Below are positions 43,601 through 51,639 of a DNA stretch of 64,000 nt, one piece after another. A model generated the notes under the pieces. That model saw nothing but the letters and a program-made list of their open reading frames with translations, searched no databases and had not been told where the DNA came from. This stretch comes from SW10 sp965657795 (lineage in GTDB: Bacteria; Verrucomicrobiota; Verrucomicrobiia; Verrucomicrobiales; Akkermansiaceae). The DNA is taken from assembly GCA_965657795.1 (NCBI GenBank), contig CBFHQJ010000007.1, positions 1 to 64,000 on the forward strand. Reading direction: 5' to 3'. How positions within the stretch are numbered: the stretch's first letter is position 1; each line of letters starts with the position of its first letter. Both the position numbers and the translations under genes were made by a program.

Positions 43601-44680
43601 CAAGCCTCCGGGGGGTGGCAGCGTTCAGACTACGAACTTTACACCAGGGACGACCAGTATCTAGCCACACAAAACTTCATTATTGGCACCTATCTTCAGC
43701 AACGTCCGGATATTTTTCTAAACCAACTTCGCTCGCGAAATCTCTACCCCAACGTGGACGCCCCCACCTACTCCCAAAGTGGCAACACCCTGACCATGGT
43801 AAATCCCAACGGTGGCGGAACGATCTTCTTCACCACCGATGGGTCCGACCCACGTGACCCCGGCGCCTCAACTTACTCGAGCGCAATCTCCCTCACTGCC
43901 AGCGCCACCTATAGATCCCGGGTGCAGGAAAACGGAGTTTGGTCCGCACTCCAGTCGGTCGATATCATCGCCGGAAGCCCTGCAGATGCTTCCAACCTCG
44001 TCGTCTCCGAACTTTACTACAACGAACCCGGAGCCTCCGAAGAAAACGAGTTCATCGAACTGGTCAATATCTCCGATATGGAAATTGACCTCAGCAATCT
44101 CACTTTCACCGCGGGTCTCACTTACACCTTCCCGCTCGATACCACCCTCGCTCCCGGCGAGCGGCTCACTCTCAGCCCGGGTGACTACGCCGGAAATCTC
44201 GACAACGGCGGGGAGACCATCACCCTCAACGATGCCTCGGGTGAAGTCATCGAAAGCTTCACCTATAACGACCGCCTTCCCTGGCCCGAAGCCAGTGATG
44301 GCGCAGGATTCAGCCTCGTCCGCATCACCCCTTCCTTGCAACTTGATCCGAACCTTCCTTCCAGCTGGCGGGCCTCAACCACGACCGGCGGAAGCCCCGG
44401 TTCATCGGACGCTACCACCTTCCCTGGTGGCGACCTCATCGACTACGCCCTTCAAGGCCAAATTCTCGTCCCTGGCGAAAACGGGGTCCTTGCACCTCGA
44501 AACCTCGCCGCCGATGACCTCATTCAAGAAGTACAAACTTCCACCGATATGGAGAATTGGACCACTCTTACCGACCCTGTTTTCGAGTCACTGCCCGAAA
44601 ATGGCTTCAGCGTCCAAACCTTCGAAGTTGGCCCCATTACTGAAGCCCGATTCTATCGTCTGAAAGTCACCCTTCGTTAA
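40655..44680 (+). CDS. Giant secreted CotH/lamin-tail/chitobiase-like protein
   Basis: I chose the ATG at 40655, which opens a signal peptide (TKPLPLFLCILLPASA), giving 1,341 residues. Domains in order are: LamG-like (about 18-240, LVAHYALDETDT); an Ig-like domain (SGDSVTLSWDVADADSIEI); a lamin-tail domain (RISEFVASNSSF, DWIEIHN, LSGYHLTDDATNL); and a chitobiase-like domain (YYTTDGTPPT). A CotH kinase-fold domain follows (LWERPVSAELI, YWGLYHLHERPDQDF, IGNNDWDGNNW, FPWDSEF). Then come a second chitobiase-like and a second lamin-tail domain, and a C-terminal RFYRL module. CotH proteins are atypical kinases, and function in this secreted class is unknown. A paralogue lies at 59287. Confidence 0.85.
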   Translation: MTKPLPLFLCILLPASADLVAHYALDETDTTTTVVQDSLQQNNGVLIGNSNPTKNFTAIHGTGYNFPLRSGFRVDPAPEVQPTDQFTITWWFRPTTLDAFDRFYETLSGTGNNGSGIRIDLGGNGRQVRALLRDGNGATNTTVTSPLSLTAGAWYFFALRYDSLNNSCKVTVLRDTGGDIAASNITSATTTSTSLGTDAIPHNTGVFFAADDAGAGGSNDFGGAMDDIAIFQTGDDFGVLSDADLAEIFNDGALAFDPPAPRPTINSFTANGSDFNSGDSVTLSWDVADADSIEITPGIGSVAATGSTNFTASFTEIYTLTATNAEGPTTATVQVTVDGLALAPRISEFVASNSSFDDGDGNSTDWIEIHNRNTSTFDLSGYHLTDDATNLTKWTFPASTVLDGNEYFVVFASGTDTPDSAENLHTNFSLSSSGEYLALVSPNGHTIVQEFAPEYPPQKSDTSYTSQGFLSLPTPGSENTGIPQQDYVRDTTFDIDRGHYDAPFNVNIATATPDAAIYYTTDGTPPTPDNGTLYSAPVNITTTTVLRAAAFKDNFIPTNVDTQSYIFLNDVITQPNNPPNTTPLWAGRIADYEMDPDVVDDPGYADEIIPALQTFPTLSLTMDPDDFYGPNGIYQNPQSEGSLWERPVSAELISHDGSESGFQINAGLRVQGGSSRNPDTPKHSLSLRFRNQYGAGKLRYPLYRDAPNGRQAVEKFDTLQLRANYNYGFSHRHFWQTDKAQYNRDTFTNDTFIEMGNTGVHGRWTHLYINGIYWGLYHLHERPDQDFMEAYFGGEDDDYDAINKGQAQSGTTARYNTMASISRSGITNNSVYQALQNHLDLDSFIDYMMLNFYIGNNDWDGNNWRAAGMGPSGVPFHYFPWDSEFAISPNRSNPAYLDIAGALNINVTGRNNRNNRPSGIHQDLTQNADYRLRFADRAHAALFNGGPLSPTGATTNWRRRSDDMDAAIIAESARWGDYRRDVQASGGWQRSDYELYTRDDQYLATQNFIIGTYLQQRPDIFLNQLRSRNLYPNVDAPTYSQSGNTLTMVNPNGGGTIFFTTDGSDPRDPGASTYSSAISLTASATYRSRVQENGVWSALQSVDIIAGSPADASNLVVSELYYNEPGASEENEFIELVNISDMEIDLSNLTFTAGLTYTFPLDTTLAPGERLTLSPGDYAGNLDNGGETITLNDASGEVIESFTYNDRLPWPEASDGAGFSLVRITPSLQLDPNLPSSWRASTTTGGSPGSSDATTFPGGDLIDYALQGQILVPGENGVLAPRNLAADDLIQEVQTSTDMENWTTLTDPVFESLPENGFSVQTFEVGPITEARFYRLKVTLR

Positions 44681-44690
44681 AACCTTTGAT

Positions 44691-44725
44691 GTTCAACGTT
44701 GGAAGTTGATCGTTCTGCGTTCAAC
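44691..44725. repeat. Five-unit degenerate heptamer repeat
   Basis: GTTCAAC-GTTGGAA-GTTGATC-GTTCTGC-GTTCAAC is five consecutive 7-mers, each starting with GTT, the first and last identical. It fills most of the 53-bp gap between the CotH-protein stop and priA. It is too short to be coding and has no obvious terminator shape. Confidence 0.7.
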
Positions 44726-44733
44726 CTTCACCC

Positions 44734-46950
44734 ATGCCTCTCGCCGCCAGCGTTCTCATCGACGGACCTTCCGAGCTCGTTTTTGACTACGCCATCCCGG
44801 ACCACCTCAGAGTCCTTCCCGGCTGCCGCGTGCGCATCCCCCTTCGGAACAGGAACGCCATCGGAACCGTCCTCAGGATTCAAGAAGCCCCCCAATCGGA
44901 ATTCGACCTCCGCTACCTCACCGGCCTCGTCGACCCCGAACCACTCATCACTCCTCCACTGCTAAAACTCGCGGAATGGATCACTTCCTACTACGGCACC
45001 CCACTTGAACAGGTCATTCGCTCCATTATTCCCGCTTCCATTCGTGGAGACAAAACATCAGCCAAGATTCGCAAGGCCGCCGTCCTCGACAATAAACCTT
45101 CGGACGAAGATCTTGCCACGCTGGCTAAGCGCGCCAAGCGACAACACCAGATCATCACACTGCTTTCGATCGCGGACAAACCCATCCCTATCACTGAACT
45201 CGGCGGGGCCTCCGCTTCATCCTCTCTCAAAACCCTCGCCGAAAGAGGCTGGGTTAAGGTCATCAATCTCGAAGTCCGACGCGATCCCGATGCCAACGAA
45301 ACCTTCGTTCCAACCGAACCTCTGACTCTGAACGACGAACAAACCGAAGTTCACGAAACGATCTCCAAGAGCCTGCATTCGGATAAGCCCACACCGATTC
45401 TTCTTCACGGCATCACCGGCTCCGGCAAGACCGAAGTTTATCTCCAGGCCACTCGTGCCACGCTGGACCTCGGTAAAAACGTCATCGTCCTGGTCCCTGA
45501 AATCTCCCTCGCGCCTCAAACCGTTCAACGTTTCAAAGCCCGATTCCACGATCTCGAAGGCCAAATTGCCGTCCTCCACTCCAACCTTTCCCAAGGCGAA
45601 CGATTCGACGAATGGCAACGCATCCGCGCCGGGAAAGCTCGAATCGTCATCGGCGCTCGCTCCGCCATTTTCGCGCCCGTCAAAGACCCCGGCCTTATCA
45701 TTGTCGACGAGGAACACGAGCCTGCTTACAAGCAGGAAAACGTTCCCAAGTATCATGCCCGGGATCTTGCCGTCGTCCGCTGCCATCTTGAAAAATGCAC
45801 CGTCGTCCTAGGCTCCGCCACCCCCTCACTCGAGACCTTTCAAAACACCCGACTCGGCAAATATAAGATGGTCAGAATGACCGAGCGAGCCGACGGAGCC
45901 TCGCTCCCCCTCACCCGTGTCGTAGACATGCGCATCGAGTCAAAAAAGCACAAAGGTCGCGACGCCATCATCTCAGACATTCTTCGTACATCGATTGATA
46001 AACGCCTCGAGGATGGAGAGCAAGTTATCGTCTTCCTGAATCGCCGCGGCTTTGCCCGTTCCCTTCAGTGCCCACCCTGTGGCCACGTCATCGAGTGCAA
46101 CCACTGCGCGATCCCCCTCACCTACCATCGCGGCGACGAACGGCTCGTCTGTCACATCTGTGGCTTCCAGTCCATCGTCCCCCGTCTCTGCCCCAACTGC
46201 CAGGACCCCGCAATTCGCTTTCAAGGATACGGAACCGAAAAAGCCGAGACCATCCTTCGCAAGGTTTTTCCGTCAGCAAAGATCGCTCGCCTCGACACCG
46301 ATACCACCCGACGAAAAAACACCCTCCGCGACACTCTCCGCGACTTCCGCGCCAAGAAAATCAACATCCTTCTCGGAACTCAAATGATCGCCAAGGGGCT
46401 CGACTTCCCCAACGTCACCCTCGTCGGAGTCCTCAACGCAGACCTCTCACTCTACGCGCCTGACTTCCGCGCCGGCGAGCGTACCTTCCAGCTTCTCACC
46501 CAGGTTGCCGGGCGCGCCGGACGCGGCGAAATGGCGGGCGAGGTCATCATCCAAACCTCCACTCCGCACTCGCCCTCCATCCAGTTTGCCCGTCACCACG
46601 ACTTCGATGGCTTCGTCGCCCAGGAACTCGACGTCCGACAGCAATTCCAATATCCCCCCTTCACCCACCTCGCCCTTCTCCTCGCCCGATCTTCCCACGA
46701 ACGCCGTGCCGAATTCACCTTGCAAACCCTTCACCGCAAGCTCGTCGAAAACCTCCCCGAACACGTCATCCTAGGCGACCCCATCCCCAGCCCCCTCACC
46801 AAATCCCACTCCCAATTCCGCTTCCAACTCCTCATGCGAGGCCCCAATGCCCGCGTCCTCTCCCACCATCTCAACAAAATCCTAAAGGCCACCCCCACCC
46901 CCGAAGACGTCATCGTCACCGCCGACCTCGACGCCTATGACTTGGGATAA
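44734..46950 (+). CDS. priA: Primosomal protein N' (replication restart helicase)
   Basis: This 738-residue protein matches PriA. It has the N-terminal DNA-binding domain (GCRVRIPLRNRNAIGTVL), the Walker A motif LHGITGSGKTEVYLQA and the Walker B DEEHEPAYKQ. YHARDLAVVR and the helicase block VIVFLNRRGFARSLQCPPCGHV follow. Four zinc-binding CxxC pairs are visible (CPPC, CNHC, CHIC, CPNC). Further C-terminal blocks are GTEKAE, DTDTTR and GTQMIAKGLDFPNVTLVGVLNAD. It reloads the replicative helicase at stalled forks. The start ATG lies 53 bp after the CotH gene, across the heptamer repeat. The GH18-like gene follows closely. Confidence 0.97.
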   Translation: MPLAASVLIDGPSELVFDYAIPDHLRVLPGCRVRIPLRNRNAIGTVLRIQEAPQSEFDLRYLTGLVDPEPLITPPLLKLAEWITSYYGTPLEQVIRSIIPASIRGDKTSAKIRKAAVLDNKPSDEDLATLAKRAKRQHQIITLLSIADKPIPITELGGASASSSLKTLAERGWVKVINLEVRRDPDANETFVPTEPLTLNDEQTEVHETISKSLHSDKPTPILLHGITGSGKTEVYLQATRATLDLGKNVIVLVPEISLAPQTVQRFKARFHDLEGQIAVLHSNLSQGERFDEWQRIRAGKARIVIGARSAIFAPVKDPGLIIVDEEHEPAYKQENVPKYHARDLAVVRCHLEKCTVVLGSATPSLETFQNTRLGKYKMVRMTERADGASLPLTRVVDMRIESKKHKGRDAIISDILRTSIDKRLEDGEQVIVFLNRRGFARSLQCPPCGHVIECNHCAIPLTYHRGDERLVCHICGFQSIVPRLCPNCQDPAIRFQGYGTEKAETILRKVFPSAKIARLDTDTTRRKNTLRDTLRDFRAKKINILLGTQMIAKGLDFPNVTLVGVLNADLSLYAPDFRAGERTFQLLTQVAGRAGRGEMAGEVIIQTSTPHSPSIQFARHHDFDGFVAQELDVRQQFQYPPFTHLALLLARSSHERRAEFTLQTLHRKLVENLPEHVILGDPIPSPLTKSHSQFRFQLLMRGPNARVLSHHLNKILKATPTPEDVIVTADLDAYDLG

Positions 46951-46965
46951 CAATCCTCAGTGTCC

Positions 46966-48138
46966 ATGAAGATCTGGCCGCCTCTCACCCGACCTCCCTT
47001 GCGCACTCTCCCTTTGGTTCTGGGAGTCCTTGGAATCATCGGGCTCGTTTACTTAATCTATTCTCCCGGCAAAACCATTCGTGACGGACGACACGACCTT
47101 GGGCAGAACGGGCTTTGGCTTCAACACGGATGGCTCGGACACGACGATTGGTTCGACGAACATGGGCGTGACCGATCCACCTTTCGTAATGATGACGCCA
47201 TCGAAGAACTGGCTTCACTGCTCAAGGAGCAGCGGATTACCTACCTCTTTCCGCACCTCTGTCCCTGTCATCCCGACGGCAGAATCTGCGAAGTCGATGC
47301 ATTACAAACCGAGCGATTTCTGAACCACTCTCCAGACTCGAAAGTCATCCCGTGGGTAGGCGGAGTTCTGCACAACCAATGCTCTCCCGAGTCTCCGGGC
47401 TGGCGGAGAAATTTCGTACAGTCATCGGTGGCTTTACTCGACTCACACCCGAGACTCGCGGGACTCCAAATCAACATTGAGCCTCTTCCTTCCGGCAATT
47501 TCGACTTCCTTCTGCTTCTTGATGAACTCAAAGCAGCCCTTCCTCCCGAAAAGATCCTTTCGGTCGCAGCCTATCCTCCACCCACCCGCTGGCACCCCTT
47601 TCCAGAAGTCCATTGGGAGGAATCTTACTTTCGAGAAGTTGCCCGCCGCTGCGACCTCATGGCCCCCATGATGTATGATACCGCCATTCGTTTCCCAAAA
47701 CTCTACCAAAGCTTAATGAAGTCCTGGACCAAAGAAGTCCTCGATTGGTCCGGCGACACCCCTGTTCTACTCGGACTACCCGCCTACGATGATGCCGATA
47801 CCGGATATCACCGCCCTTATGTTGAAAATTTAGAGACGGTCTTCCCTGCCATTCACGCCGGCCTTCTCGGTTACAAATCCCTCCCAAAGAACTATCTCGG
47901 CATCGCACTTTACAGCGAGTGGGAAATGGAAGAGCACGAATGGAAGACTTACGAGCGCGAGTTTCGAAAATATGGCAGGCACCTCGCTTGCTTCCCTCGG
48001 AAGCTCCCTCTAAGTTACCGCCATGGCATCGGTCCTCATTGTCGAAGACGAACCCGCAATCGCGGACACCCTCATCTATGCGCTCGAGACCGAAAACTTC
48101 TCGGTCACCCACGTCACTACGGCACAGGACGGTCTTAA
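46966..48138 (+). CDS. Membrane-anchored GH18-like TIM-barrel protein
   Basis: The ATG at 46966 is preferred over the GTG at 46960. An N-terminal membrane segment (LVLGVLGIIGLVYLIY) precedes a GH18-like barrel with VIPWVGGV, LAGLQINIEPLPSGNFDF (the Glu in the place of the DxxDxDxE acid), and RCDLMAPMMYDTAIRF. GH18 proteins cleave or bind beta-1,4-GlcNAc chains, but the usual DxD part of the motif is missing here. The last 40 codons overlap creB in another frame (116 bp) and are Arg/His-rich. In the frame shifted by one base a stop occurs at 48011, 12 bases before the creB ATG, so the C-terminus may be frameshifted. Confidence 0.65.
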   Translation: MKIWPPLTRPPLRTLPLVLGVLGIIGLVYLIYSPGKTIRDGRHDLGQNGLWLQHGWLGHDDWFDEHGRDRSTFRNDDAIEELASLLKEQRITYLFPHLCPCHPDGRICEVDALQTERFLNHSPDSKVIPWVGGVLHNQCSPESPGWRRNFVQSSVALLDSHPRLAGLQINIEPLPSGNFDFLLLLDELKAALPPEKILSVAAYPPPTRWHPFPEVHWEESYFREVARRCDLMAPMMYDTAIRFPKLYQSLMKSWTKEVLDWSGDTPVLLGLPAYDDADTGYHRPYVENLETVFPAIHAGLLGYKSLPKNYLGIALYSEWEMEEHEWKTYEREFRKYGRHLACFPRKLPLSYRHGIGPHCRRRTRNRGHPHLCARDRKLLGHPRHYGTGRS

Positions 48139-48691
48139 TCACTTCGACAGCCATGCTCCTGATTTTGCCGTTCTCGATATTGGCTTACCCGACTTCACCG
48201 GCTTCGATCTCTGCCGCAAGATCCGTGATTTTTCCCAAATCCCTATTCTCTTTTTAACTGCCAGGGATTCTGAGATCGACCAGGTCCTTGGCCTCGAACT
48301 CGGCGCGGATGACTACGTTACCAAACCCTTCTCCCCCCGCACCGTGGTCGCCCGCATTAGGGCCATTCTCCGTCGGGGCAAAAGCGCGCCGGAGGTCACC
48401 TCCACCCTGCTTCATCACGATGCAGACACGATGAGCATCACCTGTTGCAACCACCATCTCGATCTCACCGCACACGAGTATAAGCTGCTTGCCATCCTCC
48501 TTGGGCAACCCGGCCGCGTCTTCACCCGCGAGCAACTTTTAGAACAAGCGTGGGACGATCCCGGCTCCGCGATGGATCGCACCATCGATGCTCACATCAA
48601 GTCTCTCCGCGCCAAGCTCCGCCATCACTCCGAAGACGCCGCCGAAACCATCCAGACGCGCCGCGGCCTCGGCTACACCCTGGTCCTCTAA
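48023..48691 (+). CDS. creB: CreB-like response regulator
   Basis: This 222-residue protein is of OmpR type. The receiver domain has the phosphoacceptor Asp52 (AVLDIGLPDFTGFDLCRKI), Thr79 and Lys101 (GADDYVTKPFSPRTVVARI). The winged-helix DNA-binding domain has RVFTREQLLEQAWDD, MDRTIDAHIKSLRAKLR and TRRGLGYTLVL. The match to E. coli CreB is close, especially LPDFTGFDLCR and LELGADDYVTKPFSPR. In E. coli the system responds to carbon-source and growth conditions. Its kinase gene creC follows after 45 bp. Confidence 0.88.
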   Translation: MASVLIVEDEPAIADTLIYALETENFSVTHVTTAQDGLNHFDSHAPDFAVLDIGLPDFTGFDLCRKIRDFSQIPILFLTARDSEIDQVLGLELGADDYVTKPFSPRTVVARIRAILRRGKSAPEVTSTLLHHDADTMSITCCNHHLDLTAHEYKLLAILLGQPGRVFTREQLLEQAWDDPGSAMDRTIDAHIKSLRAKLRHHSEDAAETIQTRRGLGYTLVL

Positions 48692-48736
48692 TCCTCCCCG
48701 ACCGTCCACTGTTTACGCTCGTCATTGAATCCTCAA

Positions 48737-50155
48737 ATGCGACTCACCCGCGTCACCCTGTTCTTCATCACTCTCATTATGGGAGCAGGGTTCTATCGTC
48801 TCACCGACTACCTTCTCGAAGACCTCGAAACGCAGACCTTGCAGGCAACCGAGGAGGCCATGATCGACACCGCCCAGGTTCTCGCAAACCTGGCCGAGAA
48901 GGATCCTGATCTCAACAAGCTCTTCGAAGGCGTCAACGAACGTAAAATCAACGCCAAAATCTTCGTCGTCGCCAAAGAGCAGGTCGGGCTCAATGCCTAC
49001 CTTACTGATGAGAACGGCATCGTTCTTTTCGACAGCGGGCACCCCGAGAACGTAGGCAAAGACTTCAGCGAATGGAGTGACGTCTACAAAACGCTACGGG
49101 GCAAGTACGGCGCACGTTCGACCAGGGAAGACGAATCAAAATCAGACTCATCAATCATGTTCGTTGGAGCTCCTGTTTACAAGGATGGCAAAATCGCAGG
49201 CTGCCTCACCGTTTACAAGGCACAGAAGGACGTCCTTCCTTTCGTCCAGGATCGACGAAAGAAAATCATCTGGTCGGTTGCCCTCATCGGGCTCGGCATT
49301 CTCGCTCTCATCGTCGCAGTCTTTATGTGGCTCTTTCGGCCCGTCGGCAAACTCACTGCCTACGCCCGCGCCATCACGCGGGGTGAGCGTCGCGCCAAAC
49401 CCGATGTCGGACTGGGTCGCGAAGTGAACACGCTGGCAAACGCCCTTCACGACATGCGGGAGTCACTCGAAGGCCGACAATATGCGGAGCGCTATATCCA
49501 AACCTTGACCCATGAACTCAAGTCCCCTCTTGCCGCCATTCAAGGAGCGGCCGAACTCCTGAACGAGGACATGCCACAAGCCGATCGCGCCAAATTTGTG
49601 GGAAACATCCGAACCCAAACCAAAAGATGTGAGGCCATGATTCACCAGTTACTGGAGCTCTCGACCCTGGAAGCTCAGAGCCATTTGGAGAACTCGCACG
49701 AATTCGATCTCAGCGCCTGCGGTCGCAGGCAACTCGCTCAACTCAATGGCCTCGCCGAGTCCGCCGGTGTGAATCTGGAATCAAACCTACCTAAAAACCT
49801 TAGCTTCTTTGGAAACGAACCTCTTCTGGGATCGGCTCTTACCCACCTTCTTGAGAATGGCATTCAGTTCTCCCCCAAGGGTGGGACTGTCGTTTTCTCT
49901 GCAAAGGTCCACGAAGACCGGCTTCTTATTTGTATTCGTGATGAAGGAGGGGGAATTCCTGACTTCGCAGCAGCACGGGCCTTCGAACGATTCTATTCAT
50001 TCCGCAGTGAGGATCGCGGAAAAGGAAATGGCCTTGGCCTCACCTTTGTCCAGGAAGTGGCGGAGCTCCATCAGGGCAAAGCCCGCATTTTTCGTCGTGA
50101 GGAAGGCGGAACCGAAGCCAGAATGGAACTTCCCATTATCCCTGCCTCGACTTGA
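48737..50155 (+). CDS. creC: CreC-like sensor histidine kinase
   Basis: The start is taken at the ATG at 48737 (a TTG lies four codons earlier), giving 472 residues against 474 in E. coli. Two membrane segments (TLFFITLIMGAGF and IIWSVALIGLGILALIVAVF) enclose a periplasmic sensor with YLTDENGIVLFDSG, KTLRGKYGARST and SSIMFVGAPVY, which match CreC. The HisKA box TLTHELKSPLAAIQGAAELL has the phospho-His at about residue 259. The N box LLENGIQFSP and the G boxes DEGGGIPDFAAARAFERFYS and GNGLGLTFVQEV follow. It phosphorylates CreB. No creD gene follows. Confidence 0.9.
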   Translation: MRLTRVTLFFITLIMGAGFYRLTDYLLEDLETQTLQATEEAMIDTAQVLANLAEKDPDLNKLFEGVNERKINAKIFVVAKEQVGLNAYLTDENGIVLFDSGHPENVGKDFSEWSDVYKTLRGKYGARSTREDESKSDSSIMFVGAPVYKDGKIAGCLTVYKAQKDVLPFVQDRRKKIIWSVALIGLGILALIVAVFMWLFRPVGKLTAYARAITRGERRAKPDVGLGREVNTLANALHDMRESLEGRQYAERYIQTLTHELKSPLAAIQGAAELLNEDMPQADRAKFVGNIRTQTKRCEAMIHQLLELSTLEAQSHLENSHEFDLSACGRRQLAQLNGLAESAGVNLESNLPKNLSFFGNEPLLGSALTHLLENGIQFSPKGGTVVFSAKVHEDRLLICIRDEGGGIPDFAAARAFERFYSFRSEDRGKGNGLGLTFVQEVAELHQGKARIFRREEGGTEARMELPIIPAST

Positions 50156-50272
50156 GTCCTTCTCAAAACCTTCACACCCGGGACATGCGGACTTCACAGT
50201 TTCGATCTAATTTTTAGAAATGATTTAAACAGACATGAGTCGTTTACATCTTTCTTCATTACCATTTTCCTC

Positions 50273-51070
50273 ATGCATCACGAACTAACCATCCTTCTCC
50301 GGGGATCTCCCGAAGATCTCCGAAAGTGGATCAACGACCCCGGTCCGGCGAGTCTGCGTTTGTGCCTCGTGACGATCATTGCAGCCTTCGGAATTTACGG
50401 CATAACAGTCGGTATTTGGAGGGATCCCAGAATGGGGATTTTCGTGGGCATCAAAATGCCGGCCCTGATCCTTCTCACTTTGGCATGCAATGGCTTTCTC
50501 AATGGCATGCTCGGCCTTCTTCTGGGGAGTGGACTTGGCTTCCGGCAATCGATCATGGCTCAATTGATGAGCTTTACCATCGCCGCCCTCGTCCTCGGCG
50601 GCCTGGCACCGGTGACCTTCTTCATGTCACTAAATGCGCCCGCTCCCGATGCTGAGAACGCGTCCAGTGCCCACTCCTATTTCCTGGTTGCTCACACTGT
50701 TCTCATCGCGGTAGCCGGTATCATTGCAAATCTCCACCTTGCCAAACTCCTCGTCGCTGTCACTCCGGACTCCCGCACCGCCATTACCACCCTGCTGGCC
50801 TGGCTTGGCGGCAACGCCTTCGTGGGCGCACAGCTTTCTTGGATCATGAGGCCCTTTTTTGGAACACCCACCATTGAGGTTGCCTTCCTTCGGCCAAATC
50901 CATTTGACGGGACCTTTTACGAAGTCTTCTGGGACAAACTGCAAGCCATCAGCGGCGGCGCGGGCTTTATCGTGCTCATGCTGATTACAATCGTAATCTT
51001 CCTGCTCCACCTCCCCGTGATCAAACTCCTCTCAAAGGCCGACCCAACGAAATCAAGAGTCTCAAATTAA
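50273..51070 (+). CDS. Integral membrane protein, Yip1-like
   Basis: This 265-residue protein has about six membrane segments: LCLVTIIAAFGIYGITVGIW, MPALILLTLACNGFLNGMLG, IMAQLMSFTIAALVLGGLAP, TVLIAVAGIIANLHL and a C-terminal VLMLITIVIFLLHLPVI. The N-terminal cytoplasmic start (LTILLRGSPEDLRKWIND) and the spacing resemble the Yip1-type bacterial membrane family. The evidence is weak and function is unknown. It lies 117 bp after creC on the same strand but is not related to CreD in length or pattern. Confidence 0.6.
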   Translation: MHHELTILLRGSPEDLRKWINDPGPASLRLCLVTIIAAFGIYGITVGIWRDPRMGIFVGIKMPALILLTLACNGFLNGMLGLLLGSGLGFRQSIMAQLMSFTIAALVLGGLAPVTFFMSLNAPAPDAENASSAHSYFLVAHTVLIAVAGIIANLHLAKLLVAVTPDSRTAITTLLAWLGGNAFVGAQLSWIMRPFFGTPTIEVAFLRPNPFDGTFYEVFWDKLQAISGGAGFIVLMLITIVIFLLHLPVIKLLSKADPTKSRVSN

Positions 51071-51199
51071 GGTTCTACCCCCAACAATAGCTCAATAACA
51101 AACTTGGTGTTACATTTTTGCTGGTCACTTCTAACAACCCTTCCTGAAACGTTGGGGTCGGCAAAGTAAATTAGCCGGCCCTATCCCATAAACAGAAAA

Positions 51200-51550
51200 A
51201 TGCGTTCTATTCATCGTTCAATCATCGCCGCAATGCTGGCACTGACAGCGCTGGGTCTTTCCAGCTGCGGATCTTCAAAACCAGCTCCCCGCCCGAGCTA
51301 TTCGGCCCCGCGTAAGGTTGTTTTTAAACCATTGGTCACCATCCGGAATAACTCCTCCAAATCCATTCTTTTGGGCCTTCGGGGACCCGAAACGCGCTTT
51401 GTTTCCATCCCGGCCCGCTCCAGCCGCTCGGTAAACCTTTATTCCGGCACCTACAAATATGCTGCGACCGCCAAGAACACGAATACCATCTCGGGCTACA
51501 AGTATTTCGGCACAAACCGAAAGTATACCTGGAACTTCAAGGTGAATTAG
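51200..51550 (+). CDS. Small lipoprotein, unknown
   Basis: This 116-residue protein has a lipoprotein signal (SIIAAMLALTALGLSSC) with the lipobox Cys at about residue 26. The mature domain is basic, Ser/Tyr-rich and likely beta-stranded (PLVTIRNNSSKSILLGLRGP, RFVSIPARSSRSVNLYSGTY, YKYFGTNRKYTWNFKV). I do not recognise the family. It is transcribed alone and followed by a clear terminator. Confidence 0.7.
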   Translation: MRSIHRSIIAAMLALTALGLSSCGSSKPAPRPSYSAPRKVVFKPLVTIRNNSSKSILLGLRGPETRFVSIPARSSRSVNLYSGTYKYAATAKNTNTISGYKYFGTNRKYTWNFKVN

Positions 51551-51572
51551 CCCGGATTCACAGTAATTCGCC

Positions 51573-51601
51573 AAAAGCGGGTCATTCGGCCCGCTTTTTT
51601 G
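51573..51601 (+). terminator. Rho-independent terminator after the small lipoprotein
   Basis: AAAAGCGGG pairs with CCCGCTTTT across an eight-base loop, followed by further T. It separates the lipoprotein gene from the permease genes. Confidence 0.85.
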
Positions 51602-51639
51602 TTGGAGTAATCTCCCCTCTTTACGCTTGAATCCCTCCA

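Noticed and set aside
43812..44663. 283-codon forward frame at the end of the CotH gene
   Set aside because: It is a Ser/Pro-rich alternative frame. The main frame has lamin-tail and C-terminal modules here.
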